A stretch of 64,000 nt of DNA from Pedobacter helvus (GCF_005925325.1 NZ_SRMP01000002.1:434001-498000), one strand, 5' to 3'. Shown: positions 37,255-46,506, numbered from the stretch's first letter. Notes: generated by a model from the sequence alone, not told the origin. Numbers and translations: made by a program.

Positions 37255-38334
37255 ATGAGCAATAAAGTTAAGATAGGTATTAGTATAGGCGACGTAAATG
37301 GTATCGGTTTAGAGGTGATTTTAAAAACGCTTGCCGAAAGCAAGATTTTAGATTACTGTACGCCAATTGTTTACGGACATACTAAAGTTGCCTCTTTTCA
37401 CCGTAAGGCTTTACACCTAAGCGATTTCATGTTCAATGTAATCCCAAATGCGGAGGCGGCAGTGTCACATAAGCCAAATATGATTAATTGTTGGGAGGAA
37501 GATGTGAGGATTGAACTAGGCGTTGCCAATGAAACTGGAGGGAAATACGCCTTCATCTCGTTGCAAAAAGCTACCGATGATTTAGTTCGTGGCGCTATTG
37601 ATGCTTTGGTGACGGCTCCGATTAATAAAAATAACATCCAATCGGAAGATTTTAAATTTCCGGGCCACACGGAATATCTACAAGAAAGAAGTGGCAGTAA
37701 CGATGTGTTGATGTTTCTAGTAAGTGATACTTTACGTGTGGGCGTGGTAACCGGGCATATTCCAGTAACTGAAGTGGCGAAGAGTATTACCAAAGAAAAA
37801 ATCGTTAAAAAGCTACAGCTCATTAACGAAAGCTTGAAGAAAGATTTTTGGATAGAAAAACCAAAAATTGCAGTTTTAGGATTAAATCCACACGCTAGCG
37901 ATAACGGTTTGTTAGGTAGCGAAGAGGCAGAAGTAATTTCTCCAGCTATCCAAGAAGCTTTCGATAAAGGTATTATTTGTTTTGGTCCGTACCCTGCTGA
38001 TGGCTTTTTTGGTAACGGCACCTACAAACAATTCGATGCGGTTTTAGCGATGTACCACGATCAGGGTTTAATACCATTTAAAACCATTGCCTTTGAAACT
38101 GGCGTGAATTACACTGCAGGCTTAAAATTTGTACGCACTTCGCCAGATCATGGAACTGGCTACGGTATTGCGGGTAAAGGTCAAGCAGATCCAACTTCGT
38201 TTATGGAAGCGCTTTTTTCTGCAATTCATATTGTGAAAAATCGTAGAGAGCAGGAAAGCTTGTTGCGTAATCAGCTAAGAACTGGTGGTAAAATTATTGA
38301 GACCGCTGGCGATATTAAGGACGATGCAAATTAA
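37255..38334 (+). CDS. pdxA: 4-hydroxythreonine-4-phosphate dehydrogenase
   Basis: An enzyme of the DXP-dependent pyridoxal-5'-phosphate pathway, which oxidises 4-phosphohydroxy-L-threonine. 359 residues from the ATG at 37255. The open frame runs to 37183, but those 24 codons are unlike the family, which begins at VKIGISIGDVNGIG as here. Metal- and substrate-binding motifs FPGHTEYLQ, VTGHIPVTE, GLNPHASDNG and AMYHDQGLIPFK are intact. The sulfurtransferase gene begins 9 bases after the stop, so the two are co-transcribed. Confidence 0.96.
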   Translation: MSNKVKIGISIGDVNGIGLEVILKTLAESKILDYCTPIVYGHTKVASFHRKALHLSDFMFNVIPNAEAAVSHKPNMINCWEEDVRIELGVANETGGKYAFISLQKATDDLVRGAIDALVTAPINKNNIQSEDFKFPGHTEYLQERSGSNDVLMFLVSDTLRVGVVTGHIPVTEVAKSITKEKIVKKLQLINESLKKDFWIEKPKIAVLGLNPHASDNGLLGSEEAEVISPAIQEAFDKGIICFGPYPADGFFGNGTYKQFDAVLAMYHDQGLIPFKTIAFETGVNYTAGLKFVRTSPDHGTGYGIAGKGQADPTSFMEALFSAIHIVKNRREQESLLRNQLRTGGKIIETAGDIKDDAN

Positions 38335-38343
38335 CCCTAGAAA

Positions 38344-39204
38344 ATGAAGCTTTCTCCAATTATACAGCCCGAGGAATTACTTAAACTTAAGATACAAAAT
38401 AAAGAGTTCATCCTGATAGATGCTGATGGCGATGGAAAAGAGCGTTATCTGGCTAATCATTTAGATGGAGCCTATTATGTGGACCTTAAGAATGATTTGT
38501 CGGGCAATGCTGATGATCCAAAGATTGGAGGGAGACATCCGTTGCCTCATCCCTCTGTATTTGCAGAAACTATCAGTAAATTTGGCATAGCAGCAAACAC
38601 TCACGTTGTTATTTATGATGATAAAAGCGGATCAAATGCAGCAGCTAGATTTTGGTGGATGCTCACTGCTATTGGCTATGAAAACGTACAGGTGGTAAAC
38701 GGCGGCCTAAAAGGAGCTTTAAAGGTTGGGTTCCCTAGCAATGCTGATATTGAAACCCCAAAGCCTGTACAAATTGACGCCTCAATTTCCGAATGGCAAC
38801 TACCTTTAGCATCAATTGATGAAGTTGAAGCGGCAAGTGAAACACGAAATAGACCAATTGTAGATGTTAGGGCCAAGAATAGATACGATGGATTGGTTGA
38901 GCCGCTAGACCTAATTGCTGGCCACATTCCTAATGCAATCAATATTCCGCTTACAGAAAACTTAGACGAGCTGGGCGCATTCAAAGAGCCATCTTTTCTG
39001 AAGAAAAAATACAGTGAGGCATTTAAAGATACAGCAGCAGAAGATATCATTGTTCACTGTGGGTCAGGTGTTACGGCATGTCATACCTTGCTGGCTTTTG
39101 CTTACGCAGGATTAACGATCCCTAGCTTATATGTAGGTTCATGGAGCGAATGGTCTAGAAGCGGGAACGAGATGATCTTAAATAAGCAGGAACTTAACTC
39201 TTAA
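38344..39204 (+). CDS. two-domain rhodanese sulfurtransferase (thiosulfate / 3-mercaptopyruvate type)
   Basis: 286 residues with two rhodanese domains. The N-terminal one (about 1-130, HLDGAYYVDL, GRHPLPHP) lacks a catalytic cysteine. The C-terminal one (about 150-280) has the active-site loop CGSGVTA, the form found in 3-mercaptopyruvate sulfurtransferases. It moves sulfane sulfur to cyanide or other acceptors. It follows pdxA closely, and a dispersed repeat begins 40 bases downstream. Confidence 0.93.
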   Translation: MKLSPIIQPEELLKLKIQNKEFILIDADGDGKERYLANHLDGAYYVDLKNDLSGNADDPKIGGRHPLPHPSVFAETISKFGIAANTHVVIYDDKSGSNAAARFWWMLTAIGYENVQVVNGGLKGALKVGFPSNADIETPKPVQIDASISEWQLPLASIDEVEAASETRNRPIVDVRAKNRYDGLVEPLDLIAGHIPNAINIPLTENLDELGAFKEPSFLKKKYSEAFKDTAAEDIIVHCGSGVTACHTLLAFAYAGLTIPSLYVGSWSEWSRSGNEMILNKQELNS

Positions 39205-39243
39205 TGTTAGTTGCTGGTATTGCTGCAACGGAAAAACGTTGTG

Positions 39244-39320
39244 AGTTAAACCTTATTGGAGCGGGCACGTAGGGAGTGTAGCGAGCGGAGTAAAGCGGAA
39301 AGAAGGGCTGGTTTTGCCAA
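39244..39320 (+). repeat. dispersed intergenic element, copy C
   Basis: Contains AAACCTTATTGGAGCGGGCA, then AGTGTAGCGAGCGGAGTAAA and GCGGAAAG. These align base by base with copy A at 46296-46404 in the same orientation. The sequence is G-rich compared with its surroundings. The 3' part found in copies A and B (TGCTTTTC-A run) is missing or diverged here. Confidence 0.72.
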
Positions 39321-39423
39321 GATTTACTAACGCAGTTTTTCAAATCATTATGATATTGGATTTTAGCATTAAAAATTCGATGCTCATTTTTGTAAAAACA
39401 TTTTCTTTTCAGAAATTATTTCA

Positions 39424-39431
39424 TACCTTTG
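39424..39431 (+). promoter_or_regulatory. -7 box of the DUF177-rpmF-plsX-fabH run
   Basis: TACCTTTG, exact TAnnTTTG, 29 bases before the ATG at 39461. No clear TTTG at -33. Confidence 0.6.
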
Positions 39432-39460
39432 CAGGCTAAAATTTAGTTACAATTGACACC

Positions 39461-39991
39461 ATGAAAGCGTTGAAACAATTTTCTATCCCCTTTACAGGTT
39501 TAAAATTGGGAAAACACAATTTCGAATTTGAAATTGATAAGAGCTTTTTTGATGAGTTTGAGCATTCGTTGGTTAAAGACGGGAGGCTCGAAGCTCAGGT
39601 TGAGCTGGATAAGCAAGAAACGATGTTGGTTTTGGGGTTTCACATTAAGGGAACTATAAAATTAAGCTGCGATACTTGTTTGTCTGATTTTGACCAGCCA
39701 ATTGAATTAGAAGAAAGGCAGATTGTGAAGTTTGCTGAAGCGGTAGAAGAAGATGAGATCGAAGATTTAGAAATCATCGTTTTGCCAAGAAAAGAGACTG
39801 CTATAGATGTTTCTGAATTGATTTATGAATTCATAACCGTAGCTGTACCTTTCATCAACAAATGTGAACAAGCTGGCCAAGCCTGCGATGAGCAAATGCT
39901 AAGTACCTTAGATAAGCTAGCTGCAGGTAATGATGAGCAAGAAGAACAAACAGACGACCCGCGTTGGGAAGCGTTGAAAAAATTAAAATAG
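39461..39991 (+). CDS. DUF177 (YceD-like) protein, rpmF neighbour
   Basis: 176 residues, cytoplasmic and acidic. The family core LSCDTCLSDFDQPIELEER and the acidic strand EDLEIIVLPRKETAIDVSEL are present, with C-terminal cysteines that may bind zinc. DUF177 proteins are linked to 23S rRNA accumulation and are encoded directly before rpmF in most bacteria, as here (19-base gap). First gene of the lipid/ribosome operon. Confidence 0.9.
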   Translation: MKALKQFSIPFTGLKLGKHNFEFEIDKSFFDEFEHSLVKDGRLEAQVELDKQETMLVLGFHIKGTIKLSCDTCLSDFDQPIELEERQIVKFAEAVEEDEIEDLEIIVLPRKETAIDVSELIYEFITVAVPFINKCEQAGQACDEQMLSTLDKLAAGNDEQEEQTDDPRWEALKKLK

Positions 39992-40010
39992 CAATTAAAA
40001 AAATCAAGTA

Positions 40011-40202
40011 ATGGCACATCCAAAACGTAAGATTTCTAAACAAAGAAGAAATAAAAGAAGAACGCACTATAAAGCTGAAGCGCCTTCATTAACTACTTGC
40101 CAAACTACTGGTGCAGTACACGTACCTCATACAGCTTATAACGTTGATGGTAATCTTTACTACAACGGTAAATTAGTAATAGAAAACACTTCTATAGGTT
40201 AA
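40011..40202 (+). CDS. rpmF: 50S ribosomal protein L32
   Basis: 63 residues beginning AHPKRKISKQRRNKRRTHYK, the conserved basic N-terminus that enters the ribosome. Only one cysteine is left (TTCQTTG) where the zinc-ribbon form has four, so this is a zinc-independent (C-minus) L32. It sits in the conserved DUF177-rpmF-plsX-fabH order. Confidence 0.97.
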   Translation: MAHPKRKISKQRRNKRRTHYKAEAPSLTTCQTTGAVHVPHTAYNVDGNLYYNGKLVIENTSIG

Positions 40203-40296
40203 TTTTCTGAAAAATTTTTGTGTTTTCCATTAGTTTAAGGTTAACTTAGCCTAATAGAAATATAAGCTTCTGGCTTTAACACAAAAGATTTTTACT

Positions 40297-41235
40297 ATGA
40301 AAATAGGTCTCGATATTATGGGTGGAGACTATGCTCCCAAAGCTATTGTTTTGGGAGCAATAGCTGCCCATCAGTCCCTGTCTGCTAACGAGCATTTAGT
40401 GCTTATTGGAGATACACAGCAGATTAAACCTCTACTTTCTGAACAAGGATTCAACCCGGATCACTTCGAATATGTACATACCGAAGAAGTTATCGGTATG
40501 GGCGAACACGCTACAAAAGCAATTCTTCAAAAACCCAATTCTAGTATTTCTGTAGGCTTCCAATTATTAAAGGAAGGCAAAATAGATTCGTTTGCAAGCG
40601 CAGGTAATTCTGGCGCTATGTTGGTAGGCGCTGTTTTCAGTGTGAAACCAATTGCGGGCATTTCTAGGCCTTGTTTATGTACTATTGTACCTAAACTAAA
40701 AGGTGGCGCAGGTTTATTATTGGATGTTGGTGCCAATGCAGATTGCAAGCCGGATAACTTGTTGGAGTTCGGCGTTTTGGGTAGTTTGTACGCAGAGCAT
40801 ATTATGCAGATCGAAAGCCCAAAAGTGGCGTTGATGAACATTGGTGAAGAAGATGAGAAAGGCAATATGCTTACTTTGGCAAGTCATCGTTTGATGAAAG
40901 AAAAAGCTTCTTTCAATTTTGTTGGCAACGTAGAAGGTAGAGATTTGTTTAATGATAAAGCTGATGTAATTGTTTGCGATGGTTTTACGGGAAACATTAT
41001 GCTGAAATTGGCAGAGTCGTTTTACGTTTTAACTATCAAAAAAGGATTGAAAGATGAGTTTTTTGACCGTTTTAATTATGAAAACTACGGCGGCAGCCCT
41101 GTATTGGGCGTAAATGCACCAGTTTTGATAGGACACGGTATATCGAGCCCAGAAGCTGTGAAGAATATGATCTTCCAATCTAGGGATATGATTAATACTG
41201 GATTGGTAGGTAAAATACAAGCCGCATTCCAATAA
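40297..41235 (+). CDS. plsX: phosphate acyltransferase PlsX
   Basis: Converts acyl-ACP to acyl-phosphate at the start of phospholipid synthesis. A peripheral membrane enzyme of 312 residues. The N-terminal IGLDIMGGDYAPKAIVLGA, the central FASAGNSGAMLVGA and the C-terminal DGFTGNIMLKLAES and GHGISSPEAVKNMI motifs are all family-typical. It is followed by fabH after 93 bases containing a hairpin. Confidence 0.97.
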   Translation: MKIGLDIMGGDYAPKAIVLGAIAAHQSLSANEHLVLIGDTQQIKPLLSEQGFNPDHFEYVHTEEVIGMGEHATKAILQKPNSSISVGFQLLKEGKIDSFASAGNSGAMLVGAVFSVKPIAGISRPCLCTIVPKLKGGAGLLLDVGANADCKPDNLLEFGVLGSLYAEHIMQIESPKVALMNIGEEDEKGNMLTLASHRLMKEKASFNFVGNVEGRDLFNDKADVIVCDGFTGNIMLKLAESFYVLTIKKGLKDEFFDRFNYENYGGSPVLGVNAPVLIGHGISSPEAVKNMIFQSRDMINTGLVGKIQAAFQ

Positions 41236-41254
41236 TTAAATACACACAAACCAT

Positions 41255-41294
41255 CATGATTTTACGATCACGTATAATGACACTCAAAATCATG
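41255..41294 (+). promoter_or_regulatory. hairpin between plsX and fabH
   Basis: CATGATTTT (41255-41263) and AAAATCATG (41286-41294) are a perfect 9-bp inverted repeat with a 22-base loop and no T tract, 35 bases before the fabH ATG. It could be a leader structure or operator. Confidence 0.45.
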
Positions 41295-41328
41295 GTAGCT
41301 TCATTACCATTGAAGCCATATTAAACGA

Positions 41329-42330
41329 ATGAAAATGAGTAAAATTCACGCTGCTATTACCGCAGTTAATGGTTACGTTCCTGATTATGTTTTAACCAAT
41401 AAGGAGCTGGAAACAATCGTTGATACTAATGACGAATGGATTACCACCAGAACGGGTATTAAAGAGCGAAGAATATTAAAGGGTGAGGGATTAGGAACTT
41501 CGGATATGGCTGTGCCAGCTGTAAATGGCCTTCTGAAAAAAAGAGGTATCGATGCGAAGGAAATCGACCTGATTATTTTTTGTACTACTACTCCAGATTT
41601 TACCTTTCCAGCTACGGCAAATGTACTTGCTGATAAAATTGGCGCAGTAAACGCCTGGGGCTACGACCTACAAGCTGCCTGCTCTGGTTTTGTTTTCGGT
41701 TTAACTACAGGAGCTCAGTTTATAGAATCTGGTAAGCACAAAAAAGTATTGGTAGTTGGCGGCGATAAAATGTCGTCGATCATTAACTATCAAGACCGTG
41801 CAACTTGTATCATCTTTGGTGATGGCTGTGGTTGCGCTTTATTGGAACCAAACGAAGAAGGATTGGGCGTACAAGATTCGATTTTAAGAAGCGACGGTTC
41901 TGGTGGTAAATATTTAGGCATGAAAGCAGGCGGTTCTGTAAAACCTGCTACTCATGAAACAATTGATGCTAATGAGCATTTTGCTTATCAAGAAGGGCAA
42001 ACCGTATTTAAATTTGCGGTGACTAATATGGCAGACGTTGCCGCAGAAATTATGGAAAGAAACACTCTTTCTGCTGATGACGTAGCGTGGCTAGTGCCAC
42101 ACCAAGCCAATAAACGTATTATTGATGCTACTGCTTCTAGAATGGGTGTAAGTTCTGATAAAGTAATGGTAAATATAGAGCGTTACGGCAACACAACTAA
42201 CGGAACCATTCCTCTTTGCTTATGGGAATGGGAAAAACAACTAAAAAAAGGCGATAATATTATTTTAGCTGCTTTCGGCGGAGGTTTTACTTGGGGTTCT
42301 GTATACCTTAAGTGGGCTTATAACAGTTAA
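41329..42330 (+). CDS. fabH: beta-ketoacyl-ACP synthase III
   Basis: Condenses acetyl-CoA (or branched acyl-CoA) with malonyl-ACP to start fatty acid synthesis. 333 residues from ATG 41329; ATG 41335 is possible. The catalytic triad is present: cysteine in [12 protein letters not shown], histidine in VPHQANKRI, asparagine in [19 protein letters not shown]-type text near residue 40 marks the CoA-binding arginine/tryptophan region ([13 protein letters not shown]). Confidence 0.97.
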   Translation: MKMSKIHAAITAVNGYVPDYVLTNKELETIVDTNDEWITTRTGIKERRILKGEGLGTSDMAVPAVNGLLKKRGIDAKEIDLIIFCTTTPDFTFPATANVLADKIGAVNAWGYDLQAACSGFVFGLTTGAQFIESGKHKKVLVVGGDKMSSIINYQDRATCIIFGDGCGCALLEPNEEGLGVQDSILRSDGSGGKYLGMKAGGSVKPATHETIDANEHFAYQEGQTVFKFAVTNMADVAAEIMERNTLSADDVAWLVPHQANKRIIDATASRMGVSSDKVMVNIERYGNTTNGTIPLCLWEWEKQLKKGDNIILAAFGGGFTWGSVYLKWAYNS

Positions 42331-42331
42331 T

Positions 42332-42416
42332 TTGTTCATTAGCTCATTGGTTCATTTGGCAGCAAACTTATAAAGATAGACCAATGAACAAGTGAACTAT
42401 TGAACTATTGAACAAG
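42332..42416. repeat. inverted pair of degenerate TTCATTGGT-type repeats between fabH and accB
   Basis: The left arm (42332-42359) is built of TTCATT words (TTGTTCATTAGCTCATTGG). The right arm (42381-42416) is built of the reverse-complement word GAAC/CCAATGAAC (AGTGAACTATTGAACTATTG). The arms can pair as a long imperfect hairpin. Confidence 0.75.
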
Positions 42417-42483
42417 CAGAAAAAATCCTTACCTTCGCTAATTCAAACAAGACACAACAATTATTTAACATAACAAAAAGAGA

Positions 42484-42966
42484 ATGGATATTAAACAAAT
42501 TCAGGAACTTATAAAATTTGTTTCTCGGTCGGGAGTGAATGAAGTTTCTTTAGAGCAAGAAAACTTCAAAATTACCATCAAAACTAACCAAAATCCAGTT
42601 TATGTAAATGCAGCAGTGCCAGCAGCTTCAACTCAAGTTGTAATGGCTCCGCCTGCTCCGGTTGCAGCGCCTGCACAAGCAGCTCCTGCAGCGGCAGCGA
42701 CTCCAGCTACAGAAGACACATCTAAATACATTACGATAAAATCTCCAATGATCGGTACTTTCTACCGCTCGGCAAGTCCAGAAAAACCTTCGTTTGTAAA
42801 CGTTGGTGACGAAATTGGTACTGGCAAAGTAGTGTGTATCATCGAAGCAATGAAATTATTCAACGAAATTGAAAGCGAAGTTTCTGGCCGTATCGTTAAA
42901 ATATTGGTAGACAATGCGTCTCCGGTAGAGTACGACCAACCGTTATTCTTAGTTGAACCTATTTAA
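42484..42966 (+). CDS. accB: biotin carboxyl carrier protein of acetyl-CoA carboxylase
   Basis: 160 residues. An N-terminal dimerisation-like helix (1-30), an Ala/Pro-rich flexible linker (about 45-80) and the C-terminal biotinyl domain with the acceptor lysine in [11 protein letters not shown]. It carries CO2 between AccC and the carboxyltransferase for malonyl-CoA synthesis. accC follows after 45 bases of tandem repeat. TACCTTCG at 42430-42437, one mismatch from the -7 consensus, may be its promoter. Confidence 0.97.
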   Translation: MDIKQIQELIKFVSRSGVNEVSLEQENFKITIKTNQNPVYVNAAVPAASTQVVMAPPAPVAAPAQAAPAAAATPATEDTSKYITIKSPMIGTFYRSASPEKPSFVNVGDEIGTGKVVCIIEAMKLFNEIESEVSGRIVKILVDNASPVEYDQPLFLVEPI

Positions 42967-43003
42967 TTAGCAAATTAATCAATTAGCTAATCAGCTAATT
43001 AAG
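42964..43003. repeat. degenerate CTAATTA repeats between accB and accC
   Basis: A 40-base run made of AATTAG/CTAATT words (ATTAATCAATTAGCTAATCA, then GCTAATTAAG), partly self-complementary. Confidence 0.6.
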
Positions 43004-43006
43004 GAG
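43001..43006 (+). promoter_or_regulatory. Shine-Dalgarno of accC
   Basis: AAGGAG, 5 bases short of the ATG at 43012. A near-perfect anti-16S match, unusual for a Bacteroidota gene and for this window. Confidence 0.6.
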
Positions 43007-43011
43007 AAATT

Positions 43012-44352
43012 ATGTTTAAAAAAATATTAATTGCCAACAGGGGCGAAATCGCTTTGCGTATTATCCGTACCTGTAAGGAGATGGGCATTAAAACCGTGGC
43101 GGTTTACTCTACAGCTGATAGAGAAAGCTTACACGTTCGTTTTGCCGACGAGGCTGTTTGTATTGGTCCACCACCAAGCAAAGACTCTTATTTAAGTATC
43201 CCAAATATCATATCTGCTGCAGAATTAACTAATGCAGATGCGATACATCCTGGTTACGGTTTCTTGTCAGAAAATGCTAAGTTTTCTTCGGTTTGCCGTG
43301 ATTATGGGATTAAATTTATTGGTGCTACACCAGAGCAAATCAATGGTATGGGCGATAAAGCCTCTGCTAAAGAAACCATGAAAAATGCTGGTGTACCTAC
43401 TATTCCAGGTTCTGAAGGTTTGCTAGAAAACGTTAAAGATGGTATTAAACTAGCTAACGAAGTAGGTTATCCAGTGATCTTAAAAGCTACAGCAGGCGGC
43501 GGTGGTCGTGGTATGCGTGTAGTTTGGAAAGATGAAGAATTTGAGAACGCCTGGGACAGTGCACGTCAGGAATCTGGTGCTGCTTTTGGTAACGATGGTC
43601 TTTACTTAGAGAAATATATCGAAGATCCTCGCCATATCGAAATCCAAATCATCGGAGATCAATTTGGCAAAGCTTGCCACTTATCAGAAAGAGATTGCTC
43701 TATCCAACGTCGTCACCAAAAATTAGTGGAAGAAGCTCCTTCTCCATTTATGACTGATGAGTTACGCCAGCAAATGGGCGAAGCGGCAATTAAAGGCGCT
43801 TTAGCGGTACAGTACGAAGGTGCTGGAACTGTAGAGTTCTTGGTAGACAAACACCGTAATTTCTACTTCATGGAGATGAACACTCGTATCCAAGTAGAGC
43901 ATCCAGTTACTGAAGAGGTAATTAACTTCGATTTGATTAAAGAGCAGATTAAAGTAGCAGCAGGTATTCCAATTTCTGGTAAAAATTATACACCAGATAT
44001 GCACGCTATCGAGTGCCGTATCAATGCAGAAGATCCATTCAATAACTTCCGTCCTTCACCAGGAAAAATCACGAATTTCCACTCACCGGGTGGTCATGGT
44101 GTACGTGTAGACACTCACGTTTACGCAGGTTACCAAATTCCACCTAACTACGATTCGATGATTGCAAAGCTAATTACTGTAGCGCAAACTAGAGAAGAAG
44201 CAATTTGCACCATGGAGCGTGCGTTAAGCGAGTTCGTAATTGAAGGTATTAAAACTACCATTCCATTCCACTTGAAATTAATGAAAGATCCTAACTTTAG
44301 AGCTGGTAACTTTACCACTAAGTTTATGGAAACTTTCGATTTCGCGGAATAA
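43012..44352 (+). CDS. accC: acetyl-CoA carboxylase, biotin carboxylase subunit
   Basis: ATP-grasp enzyme of 446 residues that carboxylates the AccB biotin. N-terminal [20 protein letters not shown], the glycine-rich ATP lid [35 protein letters not shown], and [18 protein letters not shown] with the metal ligands and catalytic arginine are all present. Length and order match the family. A terminator follows after 21 bases. Confidence 0.98.
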   Translation: MFKKILIANRGEIALRIIRTCKEMGIKTVAVYSTADRESLHVRFADEAVCIGPPPSKDSYLSIPNIISAAELTNADAIHPGYGFLSENAKFSSVCRDYGIKFIGATPEQINGMGDKASAKETMKNAGVPTIPGSEGLLENVKDGIKLANEVGYPVILKATAGGGGRGMRVVWKDEEFENAWDSARQESGAAFGNDGLYLEKYIEDPRHIEIQIIGDQFGKACHLSERDCSIQRRHQKLVEEAPSPFMTDELRQQMGEAAIKGALAVQYEGAGTVEFLVDKHRNFYFMEMNTRIQVEHPVTEEVINFDLIKEQIKVAAGIPISGKNYTPDMHAIECRINAEDPFNNFRPSPGKITNFHSPGGHGVRVDTHVYAGYQIPPNYDSMIAKLITVAQTREEAICTMERALSEFVIEGIKTTIPFHLKLMKDPNFRAGNFTTKFMETFDFAE

Positions 44353-44373
44353 GAAATATTAGAATTTAGAAAG

Positions 44374-44405
44374 ATGCCTCGACAATTTGTTGGGGCATTT
44401 TTTTT
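44374..44405 (+). terminator. terminator of accB-accC
   Basis: Stem ATGCCTCGACAA / TTGTTGGGGCAT with G-T pairs and a loop of one T, then eight T. Confidence 0.85.
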
Positions 44406-44416
44406 AGCCCCTCACT

Positions 44417-44448
44417 GCCCGTTGGGCATCTCTCCCCAAAAGGGAGAG
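44417..44448. repeat. GC-rich dispersed repeat with two palindromes downstream of accC
   Basis: GCCC-GTT-GGGC (44417-44427) followed by CTCTCCC (44430-44436) and GGGAGAG (44442-44448). The CTCTCCC...AAAAGGGAGAG style is common in Bacteroidota gaps (from memory, not searched). Confidence 0.6.
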
Positions 44449-44619
44449 AAAATAAATAGCTGATGACAGTGCAAATTGTATCAGCGACAGTGTCTACCTT
44501 GGAAGGAGAAATTAAAAGAGAGAGGGAAAATTTTATTCTTAAGTGTGCTAAGGTGTCTTAGGTGGTAAAATAAATTATTGAATTAGTTGAGCGTTAACTT
44601 TCGTAACTTTACCCAGAAT

Positions 44620-45540
44620 ATGCAGGGATTAGTTATTAAATCTACAGGGAGTTGGTACCAAGTATTTGCCGAAGATGGCAACACCTATTCGTGCCGAATT
44701 AAAGGAAAGTTTAGGATTAAAGGTATACAAACTACGAATCCAATTGCCGTTGGCGATCAAGTAGATTTTGAACTAGAGCCAAATGCAGATACTGGCGTGA
44801 TCAACAAATTGCGTGATCGTAAAAATTACATCATCCGAAAGTCGATTAACCTCAGTAAGCAATCTCAAATTATAGCAGCAAATTTAGATCAGGCTTTTTT
44901 GATTGTAACACTCGCCTCGCCCCGAACTTCTTTGGGCTTTATAGATCGATTTTTGGTGGTTGCCGAAGCTTATGATATTCCAACTTCTTTGATCTTTAAC
45001 AAGCTAGATTTGTACAACGAAGATGGTTTAGCAATGCTAGCCGATTACAAATCTATTTATGAAAACATAGGCTATCCGTGTTATGAAGTTTCTGCGCTAG
45101 AAGGCACCAATATCTCTCAGATCGAAGGTTTATTGAAAGATAAAACCACTCTGTTCTCAGGTCATTCTGGCGTCGGTAAATCAAGTTTAATTAATGCTAT
45201 TCTGCCAGATTTTGAACTAAAAACTGGAGAAGTGAGTGAATGGAGCGATAAAGGCCAGCATACCACCACTTTTGCAGAAATGCATCAACTGCCTTTCGGG
45301 GGATACCTGGTAGATACGCCTGGAATAAGAGAGTTAGGCATTGTCGACATCGAAAAAGAAGAACTCAGCCACTTTTTTGTGGAAATGAGAGATAGGCTTA
45401 ATCAGTGCAAGTTTAATAACTGTAGACATATTAATGAGCCTGGCTGCGCTGTAATTGAAGCTGTAGAGCAAGGCGAAATTGAACCTTCTCGTTATGATAG
45501 CTATCAAAGCATTTACTTCGGCAATGATACGAGAGCGTAA
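44620..45540 (+). CDS. rsgA: ribosome small subunit-dependent GTPase RsgA
   Basis: A circularly permuted GTPase that checks late 30S maturation. 306 residues from the ATG at 44620. An in-frame TTG at 44587 is rejected because the family starts at MQGLVIKSTGSWY. OB domain (1-75), G4 NKLDLYNE, G1 [15 protein letters not shown] after it, DTPGIRELG, and a C-terminal zinc site (CKFNNCRHINEPGCAV). TAACTTTA 9 bases before the ATG is one mismatch from the -7 box. Confidence 0.97.
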   Translation: MQGLVIKSTGSWYQVFAEDGNTYSCRIKGKFRIKGIQTTNPIAVGDQVDFELEPNADTGVINKLRDRKNYIIRKSINLSKQSQIIAANLDQAFLIVTLASPRTSLGFIDRFLVVAEAYDIPTSLIFNKLDLYNEDGLAMLADYKSIYENIGYPCYEVSALEGTNISQIEGLLKDKTTLFSGHSGVGKSSLINAILPDFELKTGEVSEWSDKGQHTTTFAEMHQLPFGGYLVDTPGIRELGIVDIEKEELSHFFVEMRDRLNQCKFNNCRHINEPGCAVIEAVEQGEIEPSRYDSYQSIYFGNDTRA

Positions 45541-45567
45541 GCAGTAGTCAGGGATCAGGAACTAGGT

Positions 45568-45636
45568 GTCAGTTCCCAGTTGTCAGTTTTCAGTCGCCTG
45601 CCTAACAATACAACAATCTAGCAATAGAACAATCTA
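45568..45636. repeat. two degenerate tandem repeat runs downstream of rsgA
   Basis: GTCAGTTCCCAGTTGTCAGT and following TTTCAGT (45568-45594) use a CAGTT word. CAATACAACAATCTAGCAAT and on (45606-45636) use a CAATCTAG/ACAATCTA word. Position: between convergent rsgA and the GNAT gene. Confidence 0.65.
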
Positions 45637-46152
45637 CAGCTTTATCTCAAACAAGTTCAAAGTTATTCCTTCGTAGTGCTTAGGCAAACCACTGTTTGGG
45701 GCTATTTTAATCTCACCAACGTGGTTAAAACCACAACCGGTATAGTATTTCAATAAGCGTTCGTTATCTGCCCAAGTATCCATTCGAATGTAGTCTAATG
45801 GTTTGGTCTTGCTATATTCTTTTGCCCAATCGATAATGACCTTCACGAAACCATAACCACGATAATCTGGATGGGTAACAATACGATGGATGTAGACTGC
45901 AGCCTCATCATTTTTTCCTAACCAAATCTGCGGATCGCTGTAAGTCACGGCAAATATTGCTGCAACCTTCCCGTCTACCAAAATCTTGTATTGGCGACCA
46001 TCAGCAATTTCTTCTTTCACCAGTTCTCTATCAAAGCCTTGCCATTGCTTCGGTGAAACCTTCTTTTGGTGCTCAATGGCTAAATCATAAAACTCAAAAA
46101 TGGTATCGATATCGGTTGGGTTGCTGTTTTGAACTTGTATAGAATTCTGCAT
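45634..46152 (-). CDS. GNAT-family N-acetyltransferase
   Basis: 172 residues, cytoplasmic. The acetyl-CoA binding motif IVTHPDYRGYGFVKVIIDWA (R-x-x-G-x-G/A) and the following DYIRMDTWADNERLLKYYTG strand-helix are typical of GNATs. The N-terminal NPTDIDTIFEFYDLAI is the substrate side. The substrate is not predictable. The stop lies inside the tandem repeat at 45606-45636. Confidence 0.9.
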   Translation of the reverse strand: MQNSIQVQNSNPTDIDTIFEFYDLAIEHQKKVSPKQWQGFDRELVKEEIADGRQYKILVDGKVAAIFAVTYSDPQIWLGKNDEAAVYIHRIVTHPDYRGYGFVKVIIDWAKEYSKTKPLDYIRMDTWADNERLLKYYTGCGFNHVGEIKIAPNSGLPKHYEGITLNLFEIKL

Positions 46153-46165
46153 GCGATAAAATTAA

Positions 46166-46173
46166 CAAAGTTA
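46166..46173 (-). promoter_or_regulatory. -7 box of the GNAT gene
   Basis: TAACTTTG on the minus strand, exact TAnnTTTG, 13 bases before the ATG at 46152. Confidence 0.5.
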
Positions 46174-46295
46174 TTTTTTTGAACTGTTAATAAGATGTAA
46201 GTATTTGCACCGCTAAGTTGTTGAACCATCATTCTAATTGATATCGATGTATTGACTTTTACAAGTTGCAGGCTATATTTATAGCAATAGCGAAA

Positions 46296-46404
46296 GTTTA
46301 ATAAACCTGATTGAAACGAACACGAAGCGAAGTGTAACAAGCGAAGTAAAGTGAAAAGCAGGACTGCTGAAACTGACAAAATGCGGGTTTTGCTTTTCAA
46401 AAAA
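46296..46404 (+). repeat. dispersed intergenic element, copy A
   Basis: Begins GTTTAATAAACCTGATTGAA, continues ACACGAAGCGAAGTGTAACA and GCGAAGTAAAGTGAAAAGC, and ends GACTGCTGAAACTGAC ... TGCTTTTCAAAAAA. It shares its first half with copy C (39244-39320), and both ends with copy B (59213-59431, opposite orientation). It lies in the 425-base gap between the divergent GNAT gene and greA. Confidence 0.8.
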
Positions 46405-46506
46405 TAAGTTTAATGACTTTGGTCACAGACTTGCCAATTTGAACTAATTTTTGACCTATTTATTTGCTTTTTTGGTTTAAGGCTTATATCTTCGTTTTTA
46501 ACAGCG

